Shown: positions 1 through 13,730, numbered from the stretch's first letter. The stretch is DNA of 64,000 nucleotides from Theropithecus gelada (GCF_003255815.1 NC_037686.1:62906125-62970124), one strand, 5' to 3'. Notes: generated from the sequence alone by a model not told the origin. Numbers and translations are program-made.

Positions 1-849
1 GAAATTCACATACTCCTCACAGCGATAACACATGGTTGCAGAAAAAGATCTTTCCAATTCTTTTTGCTTCAATTTTTTTCTGAATCCTTACCAATCCTTG
101 CCTCCATCTGTCCTACGTCTCAGAGAACGGAGTCTCTGCAAGGCTAACTGCACCATCTGATCTCAAGCCCTGAACTCTGGTCTGCTCAGCATCTCTCTCA
201 ATCATCAAATATTTACTGAGTGCTCGCTAGTTGTAGGCACAATTCTAGGTGCTACACATAAACAAACAAAGCAGACAAAAACCTCCTGACCCCATAAGAG
301 CTTACTTTCTCGTGTGGGAAGACTCGGAATAGACAGATGGACAGATACATGAAACACATACTCTTATCAGATGGCAATAATACTATGGAGGGAAATAAAA
401 CCAGGAAAGGACATAGTGAGGAGGAGGAAAGAGAAGGCAGAAAGAAGGGGTTGGGGCTATTATATTAACACGTGGTTCTGGAGAGGCTTCACTGACACAG
501 TAGCATTTGCTTGAAGACGCAGAGGAGGGGTGGGGGAGTTAGAGGAAGAGCAAGGAGAGAGGAGAGCGAGCAGAAGGTAAGGCCAGGGAGCCCTCGTCCA
601 CGACTCCCCTTCCTCCAGGTGTCCAGTATGTGCACTGGAATGACATGACTTGCTAACCTCAGGAGACTCCAGGCAGCCCACGGAAGGCTGAAGCCATGCC
701 TGATTCATTCCCATGCCTTCCACAGTGCCTTGAACACAGTGGGTGCTTAATAAAAACCTAGAAAATTATTTATAAAATTATTTGGCGTTGATCTGAACAC
801 CAAAAATGAATAACTACATATATAAACATATGCGTGCGTGAATACTTAC

Positions 850-1117
850 CATTAGCCAGGATCTTGGGTTTATTAGCAGGACTGAAGCAAATATTATGAA
901 AGATAAGAAGAGGCAATAAAGGGCTGCTCTTGTGCTTATATTTGCTCATCTCTGTTAGTAAGTCTAGACAGCCATCAAGCCTTAGAATCATTTGTTGCCC
1001 ATCCTCTCCAAATGATATATTCAGAAGTAACTTCAACCAAAGAATAGTCAGATTACTGAGATGTTTATTTCCTCCTTTTGGCAATGCTAGAGAGAGGAAG
1101 TTCTGTAAGAAGTTACT
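850..1117 (-). CDS. RTTN: RTTN exon (14th of 14, nearest the 3' end)
   Basis: This 268-base exon starts in phase 0 and ends in phase 1. The acceptor is TTTATCCACAG and the donor GTAAGT. It encodes 89 residues, starting SNFLQNFLSLALPKGGNKHL, then SNLTILWLKLLLNISFGEDG and QQMILRLDGCLDLLTEMSKY, ending SPANKPKILAN. The dense leucines make this one of the clearest armadillo-like segments in the window. In the human protein about 86 residues follow; their exons are not in the 849 bases that remain, so the gene runs off the low end. Confidence 0.95.
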
Positions 1118-2584
1118 CTGTGGATAAATAGAGAGAATATTATTTTCTTCTCATGTTTTTCATTATTTTCCTAGTCCCTTGGTGAACGATTAACTAACAT
1201 TCTGATATACTCTTCCCCTACATTAATTTATCCTTTCTAATACCTTCTGAATACTCCATCTATATTATTTCCAAGTGAAAAAGGTAAGAAGAACAAAATA
1301 GTGCTCAAGTTTTAATTCCTGCTAATTTTTTCCTCATGATGGATGAAGTATACTATAGTTAACTCTTAATTATTTAGAATTGATAATTAAGTTTGGAGAT
1401 TATTTCAGGCCTCTTGAGTTTTCTCTTTTCTCTGCCTTCTGGTGATTTTGCTCGTCATTAAAAGCTACCCTAAGGAAGGAAAAAAGGAAAAAATCCAAAT
1501 CAGTCTTGAATACTAGTTAACAACTCTGGAAGTAGTGAGGGCATTTTGAATCATTGTAGCTACAGGTGTTGTTGTTTTTATCACATCTATAGATACATCT
1601 TACATTCACTTTATCCCAGGTACTTATCATTACAAGTAAGAATTTCTGATGGCTACATGTCATTCTATTACGCTTACAGATGAGAAAGCTCTATTATTTG
1701 CACTGTAAGAGTCTTTGCAGCCTCCAAATAAAGCCTCTTCCACAAAACCCCACCAAACCCTTAACTATAAGAAAGATAATAAATTATTTAGACTAATCTA
1801 TACGCAAAGTATAAAAGTGCTACGTCAAGCTGCAGCCCATGGCAGCATGGAAACCACAGTTAGGTGGACATTTTAGAAATGAAATGCAATCACTTAACTT
1901 TTATGATTGCACACAGAATAACTCCTCTTTCTCTCTGTTTAAATCTACTCCAGTTTATCTCTTAGGTTTTCCTAGACCAAAATCAAGATGTTGGCTTTAA
2001 TCTATAAAATAAACTTAACGTTTTTATACAAAAGGACTCTGAGTGTTAAGAATGAAATGAGCTACAGAAATATTATCAACATTACCCACACAATAAGTAA
2101 ACTGTAAAATTACATGCCCACTTTCAGCTGCATTTGCTGTCACTTACACCTACTCTCAGCCAAATTGATAGTTTTTAGATTCAACTCTTGCTGGATTTGG
2201 GACTGACAAGGGTGACAGAGTAGATGTCAGTCCTCTCAAATGTAAATGTGCTGTGGGCACTCCTTTTTTTTTTTTTTTTTGCTGCTTCTAAAGATGTTTT
2301 CAGACAATTTCCTACACCAGGTAGAATATGTATACCATGGTAGAAAACAAAACAAAACAGGATATTTCAGAGCCTGAGTTGTACAACAGCACCTGCTGCA
2401 TTTTCTATGTCCTACAGATGAGTAATGAAGAAGTAGAAGTGTTAAGCGTCTGGGCTCATTATTACTTAATGCAGCAGAGGAAGTCTCAGGCATTTCCTAA
2501 TTAGAGCAGAGGAAAAAGACTTCATTAATCTGTCCCTGGAAGGAGAGTCTGATCACACTTCATCAAAATATTCTTAAGTATAGC

Positions 2585-2715
2585 ACTAGAATAACAGATT
2601 AAGAGTTGAACATATCTTAGAGATTATTTTGTTTAGCCCAAACGAAGCTGAAAGAGAATAGGTCTCCAGCTCAAGGTCAGAGACCAGACTTGAGACTGGT
2701 ACTTACATTCCTTCT
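2585..2715 (-). repeat. MIR-like SINE fossil
   Basis: The order of motifs (TCTTAGAGATTATTTTGTTTAGCCCA, then CTCAAGGTCAGAGACCAGA) resembles the conserved core of MIR read in reverse, including the 'caaggtca' block. It is strongly diverged and its ends are uncertain. Confidence 0.45.
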
Positions 2716-2867
2716 GGGGCTCCCACTTAGCTTCCCACTAACATGCTCCATAAGGAAGTGGTGGGAAACACTGCCCCCGCTCTTCTCTCACATATGCAGA
2801 ATCTCTTTCTTATGGATGCTAATCACATATATCCAGTTCAAGAGAATGTCTCATTTTGGAAATGATG

Positions 2868-2955
2868 TATGTATATGAATACATATATGAAGAAAATATA
2901 TTCAAATATATATACATATATGACATACATGAACATATACATGAAGAAAATATCC
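2868..2955. repeat. AT-rich imperfect tandem repeat
   Basis: Alternating TA/CA blocks of the kind ATACATATATG recur, and the 13-base block ATGAAGAAAATAT occurs twice about 53 bases apart. It has no coding sense. Confidence 0.55.
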
Positions 2956-4034
2956 AGCCATGCGCTGGTAAATAAACAACTGATTGTGGTGAGGGTAGAA
3001 AAGATCCACGATTTGTACAGTTCACAGAATTACATGGTGTGACACTCTCACTGCGGCTGATTTCAAAATAACAATGTAACATCAACTGGAATTTTTATAA
3101 AATTCGTGCAAATTTAAGATGACACTCATGAGTCAGTAGGAGGCTGGCTCCAACGCGCCACTGAAAACATCTTTCCTTGGTGAGATTGATCTTTCCATTT
3201 CCTTAGAAAAACCTATCTTTCTATTTATGTGGTGATAACAAAATATCTTCTGAGGAGTTCAGGGAGAAGAAACAGTGGAGGAAAACGAGACTCAATTCTT
3301 ATAAATCTTCTCAACTTTTACAATTTATCTTGGCCTTCAAGTAAAAGAAATGGAAGCACCCAAATTACAATACTATTAAGTAATATATAATCTGATTACA
3401 CTCAAATTTGAAGGGATTTTCCTAATTAGGGATTCTGTTTATACACATCTAAATACAGAATCTGAGTGCACATCTGTACCAGAATTTATTTAACTCATTA
3501 CATCCCTTTTAAATTACCTTAAGTTAAAATCAGTGATGAGGAGTCTAGTTTGGGAACTGGAGTCCTAGAGAACTCATAAAATTGCTTAATATGCCATAAG
3601 GAAGTTAAGGTCTAACTGGGGGAAGTGGGCTGTGATTTCATAAACCATTTTGTCAATGAAATTAAACTGAAATTGTTACTGCTCAATTTGGTCTGTTTAA
3701 AGACCAATATATTACTTTTATTATCTCCAATAAATGTAAGACAGCTATCGTTCTAAAACCCTCATTTTTGAGAATGATAAAATATAATCCGAAAGCTAAG
3801 AAGATCAGTGAGAAGGAAATGGCATGACTCTACTCCAGCTCCTGTCCCTCTGCACGTGTCATCTATCAACTGGCTTTAAACAAAGTGAACCTCTTAACCC
3901 TTTTATAATCCTTTAAAATAAAATGCCTCAAAATCATAATATATTAATCTTAGAAACTGAGTTGTAAACTTTTGATTGGAAAGATTATTTCACTGAGTAC
4001 CCTTTTAAGATATGAGGGGAGTTTAAGTGCTTAC

Positions 4035-4237
4035 CTTCTGAATTACTCCTTTACAGTCATGAGACAAGGCCAGGTTTGAAAGAAGCATAAAAACCATCTG
4101 CTGAACCGTGGTGTTCTCCAGCGGCATCTGGGAAGCCAGCTTGAGGACACACAGCATCAGAGAGTTGCTCAGGGCTCCTCTATGTGTAGCTTGAACAGGG
4201 TGTTGTCCACAACTTGACCAACAAAGAGAACTGCAAC
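4035..4237 (-). CDS. RTTN: RTTN exon (13th of 14)
   Basis: This 203-base exon starts in phase 1 and ends in phase 0. Two AG dinucleotides compete at the start. The one at TTTTTGAAG, just before GTTGCAG, gives the correct phase and the expected residues GCSSLCWSSCGQ; the internal GCAG seven bases later would break the frame. The exon encodes a Cys-rich opening, then GALSNSLMLCVLKLASQMPL and NTTVQQMVFMLLSNLALSHD, classic helical repeat sequence, ending CKGVIQK before donor GTAAGC. Confidence 0.93.
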
Positions 4238-4559
4238 CTTCAAAAATAACAGCCTATCACAATGTCTTCTCAGTTTCCCTGTTTAGTTTTTGAAGACACT
4301 AAGTGGCAAAGCGTATCTGTCTATCAAAATGACTTGGCCATTAACCTGTGAACTGCAAATTAGCAATAGAGACTAATATTGGTGTCTACATGCAACCTAA
4401 TAGATATACTGTCTCAATGAGGGCCTAATTATCTCAACAAAGCACTTTAAGACACCAGGTTTATTTTTTAAAAAAGAATGAAATAAGCATACTAGAGTTT
4501 TTAATAGTTCCTAAAGAAAACATCTAAATAAAGGCCTGTGTAGAGGAACAGAATTTTAG

Positions 4560-4780
4560 AAATGGGAGATAACTTGTCTAATGCCTTCATTTTACATAAC
4601 ATACAAATAAGGAACATAATATCCCTGGGTAAGGGGACAGAACAAATACTATTTTCTATATTTGGTCAACAAAGATATGGAGCTCAGAAAAGCCAGTTTG
4701 TTGCTCAAGGTCACATAGCTTAGAATGGCAGGAGCCAGCAGTGGCATCTACAGGTTTTCCAGGGTCCAGTGTTTCTCAGG
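4560..4780 (-). repeat. MIR SINE fossil
   Basis: The block GCTCAAGGTCACATAGCTTAG followed by GGCAGGAGCCAG is the conserved MIR core in the orientation typical of minus-strand copies. Outer ends are blurred. Confidence 0.65.
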
Positions 4781-6487
4781 AAATTAAGTAACTGAATGAG
4801 ACTTACTGAGGGAGAAAAAAGAAATTGGAAATACATTTTAATGTTAAATCAATAAGACTATATTATATGTAAACCTAAGGTATAACTGACTTGTGAAAGT
4901 TCATACAAGGAGGCCAACTTAAGCATAAATTGATCAGAATCCAATACATTCTGTAAAAGAAACTCACAAAAGATGAGTAAACAAACAAAAGACACACTAG
5001 TAGAGCTGGAAAATGCACTGAAAGGAGACATTCCCACCAGACCTAAGGAATAGAGAAAGTTAACAGCACAGAATGAAGGCAAGGACAATCCTGTATACAT
5101 ATGCTTCAATAATAATTCAAGTTCAAGAGCCTGAAGGTCTGTTTCTGTCTCTTTGTGCTGACTGCAGACAATCTGAGTTGGGTATCGAAATGGACAGCTC
5201 CAGAGGTGTGAGATTATTCAAAGAATAAGCCATCATCAGCATCTGGCAGTAACTAGATGGGCTCTTAACTGTTTTGAGTTCCAGTTCCTTCTCTGTATAA
5301 CCTTTGATATTTAGAGACCCCACTGAGTGTTGTTAGAAGAAAGCACAAAAACTTGCTAACTAGTCAAATCTTAAATTTATGACCATACATTTTAAATGGG
5401 TACTTAACACTGCCAGCAATCCTACTTTCCTTCCTCTAAAAACAGCAACTTCACACTTTCTCCTCTTCTCACATCACCTCTACTCCTTGTCTTTGCTCAT
5501 TCTTAGTGGTCAATGTTCTCTCCTAAATGAAGAAAGCAGAAGTATTCAAAATGGGAATTTTCTCATCATTCCCATCAAGTCTACCAGCCTTCCTAAATCC
5601 ACATCTTTCCTCTCAGCCTTCCCTCTGCTTCTGTTGTCTGCTGTGCTCTAGCTGTCACCTCTCTTATCCTCTCAGGCTGGGCTCTTACCTGTACTCTTTC
5701 CTATACCTCATTCTCCCAATCCCTTAAGTTAATAAACATGCCATAAAAACATACATTTTTTAAAATGAGCAAAAACTCCTCCATTGACTCCACATCTGTT
5801 TCTTGCTGTTGCTCCATTTCTTTGTCCTCTTAAGAGTAGAACATTTTGGAAAAGCTGTCTCCTCTACTTCTTCATCTTCTCTCCTCAACCCACACTACGT
5901 AGGTTTCTGTTCCAGCACTACACTAAAATTACCCTCAAGGTCCAAAAGAACATCAGTACTGCTAAGTCCAATGGCCACTGCTTCTATCCTCACTTTAGTA
6001 GAATTTTCTACGGCATTCCACACAACTGAGCATGCCCTTCTCTGACTTCCTGTGACTATGCACTGGTTATCTCACTGGCTGCTCCTTCTCTCTTTTTTTC
6101 TGCTGGTTTCTCATCTTTTGATTAACTCCAAATGTTAATGTGCCTCAGAACTCAGTCATGGATTTCTGCTTCTCCATCTACACATTCTCCCTGGGTAATC
6201 TCAAATAGCCACATGGCTTTAAATACAATCTATACAACAATGACTCCTGTGGTAGCCAGCCTCCAAGATGGTCCCAGTGGCCCCTGCCTCTGTACCAGGG
6301 TTGGTATGTGTGACCCACAGGAGCTAGGAGTGCTGTTCAGTTGCTTCTGAGACTGGATTACAAGAAACTATAACTTCTGCCCTCGGCCTACTCACTCTGG
6401 GTCGTTTGAGACAGCTGTAAGTAGCAAGGAATTGAGGCTCCCATAGTCACACTGGATCCTCTATCCCAGTCAAGGCTTCAGATGATT

Positions 6488-6807
6488 GGCCGGGCGCGGT
6501 GGCTCAAGCCTGTAATCCCAGCACTTTGGGAGGCCGAGACGGGCGGATCACGAGGTCAGGAGATCGAGACTATCCTGGCTAACACGGTGAAACCCCGTCT
6601 CTACTAAAAAAATACAAAAAACTAGCCGGGCGAGGTGGCGGGCGCCTGTAGTCCCAGCTACTCGGGAGGCTGAGGCAGGAGAATGGCGGGAACCCGGGAG
6701 GCGGAGCTTGCAGTGAGCTGAGATCCGGCCACTGCACTCCAGCCTGGGCGACAGAGGGAGACTCCGTCTCAAAAAAAAAAAAAAAAAACAAAAAAAAACA
6801 AAAAAAA
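6488..6807 (+). mobile_element. Young Old World monkey-type AluY, full length
   Basis: This is a complete dimeric Alu with an interrupted A tail and a direct target duplication, CAGATGATT, at 6479-6487 and 6808-6816. It carries CTCAAGCCTG, GGCGGGAACCCGG and GATCCGGCCACTG. Human AluY has CTCACGCCTG, GGCGTGAACCCGG and GATCGCGCCACTG at these places. The clean tail and low divergence mean a recent insertion. Confidence 0.95.
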
Positions 6808-7390
6808 CAGATGATTGCAGAGACTCTGAGCGAGGACCACCCAGATTAGCCATTCCCAGATTCCTGAGCCACAGAAGCCGTGGCATAATGAAATGATTGA
6901 TGTTTGCAGATGCTAAATTTTAAAGTAATTTCTTTTGCAGCAATAAATAACTAATAATATTCCCAACATTTTAAATCTTCAAACTTACCTCTAGTCTCCA
7001 TTGAATTCAACTCCAACTTACTATTTTCACTTCAGTGAACATCAACACCTCAGACTAAACAAGACCAAAGAGAACTCCTGATTCCTACTTCTTTCTCACT
7101 TCAAGTCTGCTTCTTTCAAATCTTCCCCATTTTAGTAAATGGCTCTACTGTGCGCTCAGGCTCATTTCTCCAAATGAAGTTCACCCCGGACACCTTTTTT
7201 TCCTTCCTACCTCCCACAACAGGTATCCTTGACTCTATCTTTGAGCTATATACTGAATCTGCCTACTTCTCTCAATCTCTCCAGCTACCACTCAAGCCCA
7301 AGCCACCATTATATCTCTATGAGAAGTCTCCCTGCTTCTAGACTTGCTCCCAATCATCCATTCTCCACATATCGCACAGGGTAATTTTTC

Positions 7391-7692
7391 TTTTCTTTTC
7401 TTTTTTTTGTGAGACAGAGTCTCGCTCTGTTGCCCAGGCTGGGGTATTAGTGGCGTGATCTTGACTCACTGCAACCTCCGCTTCCCAGGTTCAAGTGATT
7501 CTCCTGCTTCAGCCTCCTGAGTAGCTGGGACTGCAGGCATGCAACATCATGCCTGGTTAATTTTTGTATTTTTAGTAGAGACAGGGTTTCCTCATGTTGG
7601 CCAGGCTGGTCTCAAACTCCAGACCTCAAGTGATCCGCCTGCCTGGGTCTGCCAAAGTGCTGGGATTACAGGCGTGAGCCACCACACCTAGC
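7391..7692 (-). mobile_element. Alu (older, S/J-like)
   Basis: A poly-T start followed by GAGACAGAGTCTCGCTCTGTTG, and an end at the reversed Alu head (GTGAGCCACCACACC), mark an antisense full-length copy. L2 sequence resumes on the other side, and TAAT(T/C)TTTCT occurs at both edges as a probable target duplication. Confidence 0.93.
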
Positions 7693-8348
7693 CTAATCTT
7701 TCTGAAACACAAATTAAATCATGCGTACAACTGCCAATGTAATCTTGTTGCACTCACATAAAAATCCTGTTACACTCACATAAAAATCCAAACTCCCTAC
7801 TGTGGCCCCTGAGGCCCTACATGACCTGTCCTCCTATCTCATTTCAGATCACTCTCACCAGAACTCACAATGCATGGCCCACCGCAGGCTCTTGATAAGA
7901 TGTCTATCAAGTGCATGAGCGAAAGAGGAGCCCTAGTGATATCATGTATCATCAGACCAACTGTTGTGAAAACTAACGTTCATCATGCCAGTCTCCTGCT
8001 CTAGAATCTATAAAAAGTTCTAACCTTCACTTGGCTTTTGAGGTCTTACATCATAATTTTTATCCTCTCAATTTTCCTAGTAAACTCAATTTCCCATTGC
8101 CAGATAATCAGACCAATCCTCTCTCTCTATTCCCCGCACTGCCAGTGACTCTCTCATGGCAACAAACACACTAAAATATCTGTCTGCTCTCATAATACCT
8201 ACGAGAAAGCTTGCCTTTGCCCATCATATCCTCAATAAATCAGAGAAATACTTCAAAATACGTATTAGTTTTTCCAGTCCACCTTAACGACATTTATAAA
8301 ACTAGTATTTTGGTATATTATTGAAAGGCAGTATTGGATCCTATTTAC

Positions 8349-8475
8349 CATTTGGAAAATTTGCAGTATAGACACAAAGGAGCTGCAGAGAAATTTGCAT
8401 CAATGAATCATCCATCAAAATCCAAGGCCAGAGAGAGTGCAAGACAGGCACAAGGTGAGCTTCAAGAGCTGCTTC
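8349..8475 (-). CDS. RTTN: RTTN exon (12th of 14)
   Basis: This 127-base exon starts in phase 0 and ends in phase 1. The acceptor is CCTTCAACAG and the donor GTAAAT. It encodes 42 residues, EAALEAHLVPVLHSLWPWIL then MDDSLMQISLQLLCVYTANF and PN. The Trp/Leu-rich helices fit the armadillo-like fold. An open frame on the opposite strand (8334-8519) overlaps this exon and is only its antisense shadow. The terminal G joins GT of the next exon to give glycine. Confidence 0.94.
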
Positions 8476-8883
8476 CTGTTGAAGGAAGGGAAAAAGACAG
8501 CATTAGTCTGAATATATGAAAATATAACATTAAAATCAAAACAACAACAAAAAGCCACCAACGTAAAACACAAGGAGAATCCTGTGGCTGTCTTCAGCAT
8601 CCTGCCACACCCCCACTGGGCTCCACATATGGTGGCCCTGACCACAAGCCTGACCAATCTCAGGAAGTCCCTTCAACACCAGGGTGGTTAAGATGTGCCA
8701 CTAAGGTAGGACGCATAGAAAACAGCCTTTGTAACATGTAAATTAAACAGCAGAGTGATAACTCACAACACTGAATAAATTCCTGTAAATGCTATGAAAT
8801 GGCCAGAAGTGAGAATTTCTGGTTAAACTTTCTGATCAACTCTGAGTCCTCCTTGCCTGCCCTCTTTCCCTCTCCCCCACTCT

Positions 8884-8908
8884 CTCTGTGTGTGTGTGTG
8901 TGTATATA
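8884..8908. repeat. (TG)n microsatellite
   Basis: An uninterrupted TG run of roughly ten units lies next to a TA-rich edge. Confidence 0.8.
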
Positions 8909-9349
8909 CTCAAAGTAAATCACAATTTTTGAGTAATTTGAATATATAAAATTCAGTCTAAATATTATGATAAATCAATAAATTCCGAAGTAACTCAGAG
9001 TCTTTATTACAAAGATCAGTTACCCCAGGACAATACTGCAGATAAAATATAGCTGTTTAAGTGCAGCAATATCTGTTTTAAATGAACAAGAATCCTGAGG
9101 TAATTCGTAGACCCATGTTTATGCATGTGAGCATGCACATAAATACACCCTACACAATTTCACATAGCATCAAGTGGCAGAATAGGAGAAGTGAGTCCCA
9201 ATGTTTGACACTCCCCGTAAGCACTGAGGTCATTCCCAGTGCTCTCCCTGAAGCTCTTCCCACGTTCACCACTCTCTGTGGCACACAGCCCTCCATCTGC
9301 AGCAGACGACCTTGTTTACTATTTCATAGAGAAGACAGAAACGATTAAG

Positions 9350-10790
9350 TACAAACTCCTTTATCTACTCTGCCATTCTGTCCACATAGTTTATCTGTAT
9401 TTTCATCCATTCACCCTTCCTGTCTGCCTGGCAGTGACAAAGAGGTGCTCCACTTCTTGCCTGCCAGAAATTCATACATTCAACTGTGTTCTGGAGCACA
9501 GCTCTTCCTGCCTCCTCAGGGATCTTAACCAGTTGGTTCTCCTCTTGCTATCTCTTAAACAATTCGTCCCCAATTTGCTCATTTCTGTGCCTGTATTCAA
9601 GCAGTTTACATGTTAAGAGAAACAAACATACTCATTTCCTTTCATCCTATATGTTCTAAATTATTAATGCCACTTTTCATGACCAAACTTCTACATCATT
9701 ATTGCTATAATTTCCCCGTCTCACATTTAATCTTAGGTCATTTCCATTTATTTTCTGCCCTAAAGATTCTACTGAGGCCACTCCTACTTTTGTGGTTGCC
9801 AACAACGCTTAAGCACTGTGGCACTTGCTGTATGTCTCTTCTTTCTTAATTTCCATGCTGCTGCTCTATCTTGGATCATCTCTGACAGTCTGGATATTTG
9901 TCCTTGCCCAAATCTCATGTTGAGTTGTAATCCCCAGTGCTAGAGATGAGGCCTGGTGGGAGGTGTTTAGATCTTGGGGGCGGATTCCTCATTGCTTGGT
10001 GCTTGCCTCAAGACAGTGAGTGATCTCACGAGATCTGGTCATTTAAAAGTGTCCAAGCACCTCCTCGCCAGCTCTCTCTCTCTCTTGCTCCAGTTCTAGT
10101 CATGTGATGTGCCTGTTCCTCTTTTGCCTTCTTGTCATGATTGCAAGTTTCCTAAGGTCTCCCCAGAAGCAGATGCCACTATGCGTCCTGTATAGTCTGC
10201 AGAACTGTGAGCCAATTAAACCTCTTTTCTTTAATAAATTACCTAGTTTCAGATATTTCTTCATAGTAAGGCAAGAATGGCCTAATGCAATCTCCAAATC
10301 CCTTCTCCAGTATTCCTTTCTCAGTTGTTTTCTGCCCTCTCTTAAATGTTCCTATTTTCCAAAGATACGACCTTGGTTTTCATTACATACTTTCTTGGGA
10401 AATTTCAACAATAGCAAGGACCACAAACACCATCTACACATTGACAAGCCATTTTTCACCTGGATGCCCGTAAGACTCTTGAGGCTAGCACGTGCAAGCA
10501 GGAATGTCGGGTCTCTCACACCTGTGCTCTGCTCTATCATGCACTCTTAATGCATCATAATGCAGCAGCTTAAACTGGAGTTTGGAAGTCATTCTACATC
10601 CCTCCTCCTCTTTTCAATGCCTCCAGTTTACTCCCTACCCTTCTTCTCCTTTCTACCTGCTCAAGTTAAGGTGTCATCATCTCTTGTCTGGACTATGACA
10701 GTCCCCTCCGTCTAACCTTATCCACTGTTTAATTCATTTACCTCACAGCCACCATGATCCTTCCAGTATGAAAACCCCTTAATGTTATGC
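9350..10790 (+). repeat. Second L2 LINE fossil, split by an MST LTR
   Basis: Fragments such as ACCACAAACACCATCTACACATTGAC near 10420 (YADD-box region), TTGGAAGTCATTCTACATCCCTCC near 10581 and TCTTGTCTGGACTATGACAG near 10681 follow L2 order on the plus strand. The upstream part (9350-9880) is pyrimidine-rich and only loosely alignable. The MST LTR at 9883 sits inside it with a clean target duplication. Confidence 0.55.
9883..10289 (+). mobile_element. MST-type solo LTR (MaLR)
   Basis: The sequence follows the MSTA/MSTB consensus: CCCAAATCTCATGTTGA, GGCCTGGTGGGAGG, CACGAGATCTGGTC, CATGATTGCAAGTTTCCT, GAACTGTGAGCCAATTAAACC and a TAATGCA end. It is flanked by the 5-bp direct repeat ATCTC (9878-9882 and 10290-10294), the expected size for this class. 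No internal retroviral sequence remains. Confidence 0.92.
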
Positions 10791-12404
<1,614 letters not shown>

Positions 12405-13129
12405 CTATTTAAACAAAAAGCAGTTGAAAACTGTGAATGCAACAGCATACTCCGTTTTTGTGTATAGTAATTCCCTCCCCTTTGGGTCACAGTACAATGC
12501 AGGTGTGCTCTAATCATGCCCGACCACTGTAACTTTGAGGGAACTGACAGGCTAATGATCTCTGAAAGATGACCATATCTCAAGAAGCACATTCACCACG
12601 AAAAAGCTATTTCTGTTCTATCAAGCATGGAGGAACTCGGATATATGATAGCCTCCATGTTTCATCTCAATAAAGTGAGGCAGATACTGACAGGTTTTCA
12701 ATCATATCAGGTGTTGGCTGACTTTCTCAATGATGAAGGGCCTTTGGCTAGAGAGGGAAAGAGGCAAAAAAAAAAAAAAAAAAGAACTGATAAACATACA
12801 ATCAATCTCCTGAATCAATTACACTATTAAATAAGACTTTGTCTTGGTTTCTTATTAAGTAGAAACTAGTTATTACATAGAGTGCTGCTATAATGGCCTT
12901 ACCTACACACATATATGTATATTTATATATTTATACTACTCACACACTTTCATTTGCTGAATAAGTGGGTGGCAGATCTTGTTAACCACAGTAGTTATTG
13001 TTAACCATAGCTATTATATAATAACTATGTTATTTTGAGTTTATCTGAGCATGCAGTTTAAACATGAGTCCAACAGACTCAATGCTAGAGGAGATATTCA
13101 GAAGGCACAGAAGGAGATAAACAGAGATG

Positions 13130-13300
13130 AAGAATACCAGCTCTTCAACCACCCAGATATGGGGCAAATATTAGCTCCAACGATTACCAACTGTGTGATT
13201 GTGCTGTAATGAGTGTTTGTTCATGAGATAATAAATATTAAAGGTTTCAATAGTGGCTGACATATAGAAAACTCTTAATAAATTATAGTTGTTATAGATC
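13130..13300 (+). repeat. MIR SINE fossil
   Basis: CCAACTGTGTGATTGTG followed by TGGCTGACATATAGAAAACTC and TTAATAAATTATAG tracks the MIR consensus from its core to its 3' end. It is strongly diverged. Confidence 0.6.
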
Positions 13301-13632
13301 TCATTCCTAGTTAACCTATGCTTGTTTTGAGATAAAGATTTTCTTTTTGTAGTATAAAAAATTTATCTGGCATAGTATCATGTATATGTGGATATTTCCA
13401 ATGTTTTATAATAACAACAGTACATAATAAACAGATGTTGTCTAAAGATCTTCAAGTAAGAATTAAGACCAAAACAAGTCAACAATCTGCTAACATAGAA
13501 ATCTCATTAATTCATCCATCTCTACCTTGCTTCTAAATGAGATACTCATTTCAAGCTCGTGCTCATTTCTAGGCACAAGGGGACTGGAGAATGGTCTCTA
13601 CATATAGCCATTCATTTATCCCACAATATTAC

Positions 13633-13730
13633 CTTTTTTTTCAATGCTGCTTTCCCAGGCCTCAGAGAATCTAGGTTCAGTTGTGCATTTATGTGTTTCA
13701 TCTGCTCCATGCAATTGTCTATAAGATTGG
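13633..13730 (-). CDS. RTTN: RTTN exon (10th of 14)
   Basis: This 98-base exon starts in phase 1 and ends in phase 0. The acceptor is TTGTCTTTCAG and the donor GTAATA. It encodes ANLIDNCMEQMKHINAQLNL followed by DSLRPGKAALKKK. I found it by searching the gap left when the exons at 14491 and 12327 did not fit in phase; it restores the frame exactly. The last codons are AAA AAA AAG, so eight consecutive A bases lie directly against the splice donor. This is a slippage-prone site at which an inserted or lost base would shift the frame. Confidence 0.93.

Larger units (their letters stand above)
1118..4034. other. RTTN intron, mostly unique AT-rich sequence
   Basis: This intron has no gene or RNA. 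It holds a poly-T run near 2263-2280, a probable MIR fossil (2585-2715) and an AT-rich simple stretch (2868-2955). The rest shows no family that I recognise. Confidence 0.6.
5390..8200 (+). repeat. L2 LINE fossil, reverse-transcriptase part, split by two Alus
   Basis: Several blocks match the L2 consensus in order: TCCAATGGCCACTGCTTCTATCCTCA near 5968, GGCTGCTCCTTCTC near 6077, GGCTTTAAATACAATCTATA near 6214 (the site of the Tyr-Ala-Asp-Asp catalytic box, here destroyed), a 'lesser-strand' stretch near 7140-7330, and AAATCCAAACTCCCTACTGTGGCCCC near 7784. Alus at 6488 and 7391 interrupt it. Frames are broken throughout, so the short open frames here are remnants, not genes. It lies antisense to RTTN. 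Confidence 0.75.

Noticed and set aside
1..460. Possible old repeat near TTTACTGAGTGCTCGCTAG and the following 'ggagggaaataaaacc' stretch
   Set aside because: It resembles widespread mammalian fossil sequence, but I could not assign a family or ends with confidence.
4224..4237. Alternative acceptor GCAG inside the exon at 4035-4237
   Set aside because: Using it would put the exon out of phase with the exon at 8349; the TTTTTGAAG acceptor seven bases earlier keeps the frame.
5379..6045. Cluster of overlapping plus-strand open frames
   Set aside because: They fall inside a decayed L2 reverse-transcriptase region with broken frames, so they are fossil remnants.
6548..6886. Minus-strand open frames reading SLPLSPRLECSGRISAHC
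   Set aside because: This is the standard translation of an antisense Alu; the same peptide appears at 59543-59785 for the same reason.
8334..8519. Plus-strand open frame of 61 codons starting MDPIYHLENL
   Set aside because: It lies exactly across the RTTN exon at 8349-8475 on the other strand; the sequence is explained by that exon and its splice sites.
10104..10550. 148-codon plus-strand open frame
   Set aside because: It crosses the boundary between the MST LTR and an L2 fossil, so it is a chance fusion of two repeats.
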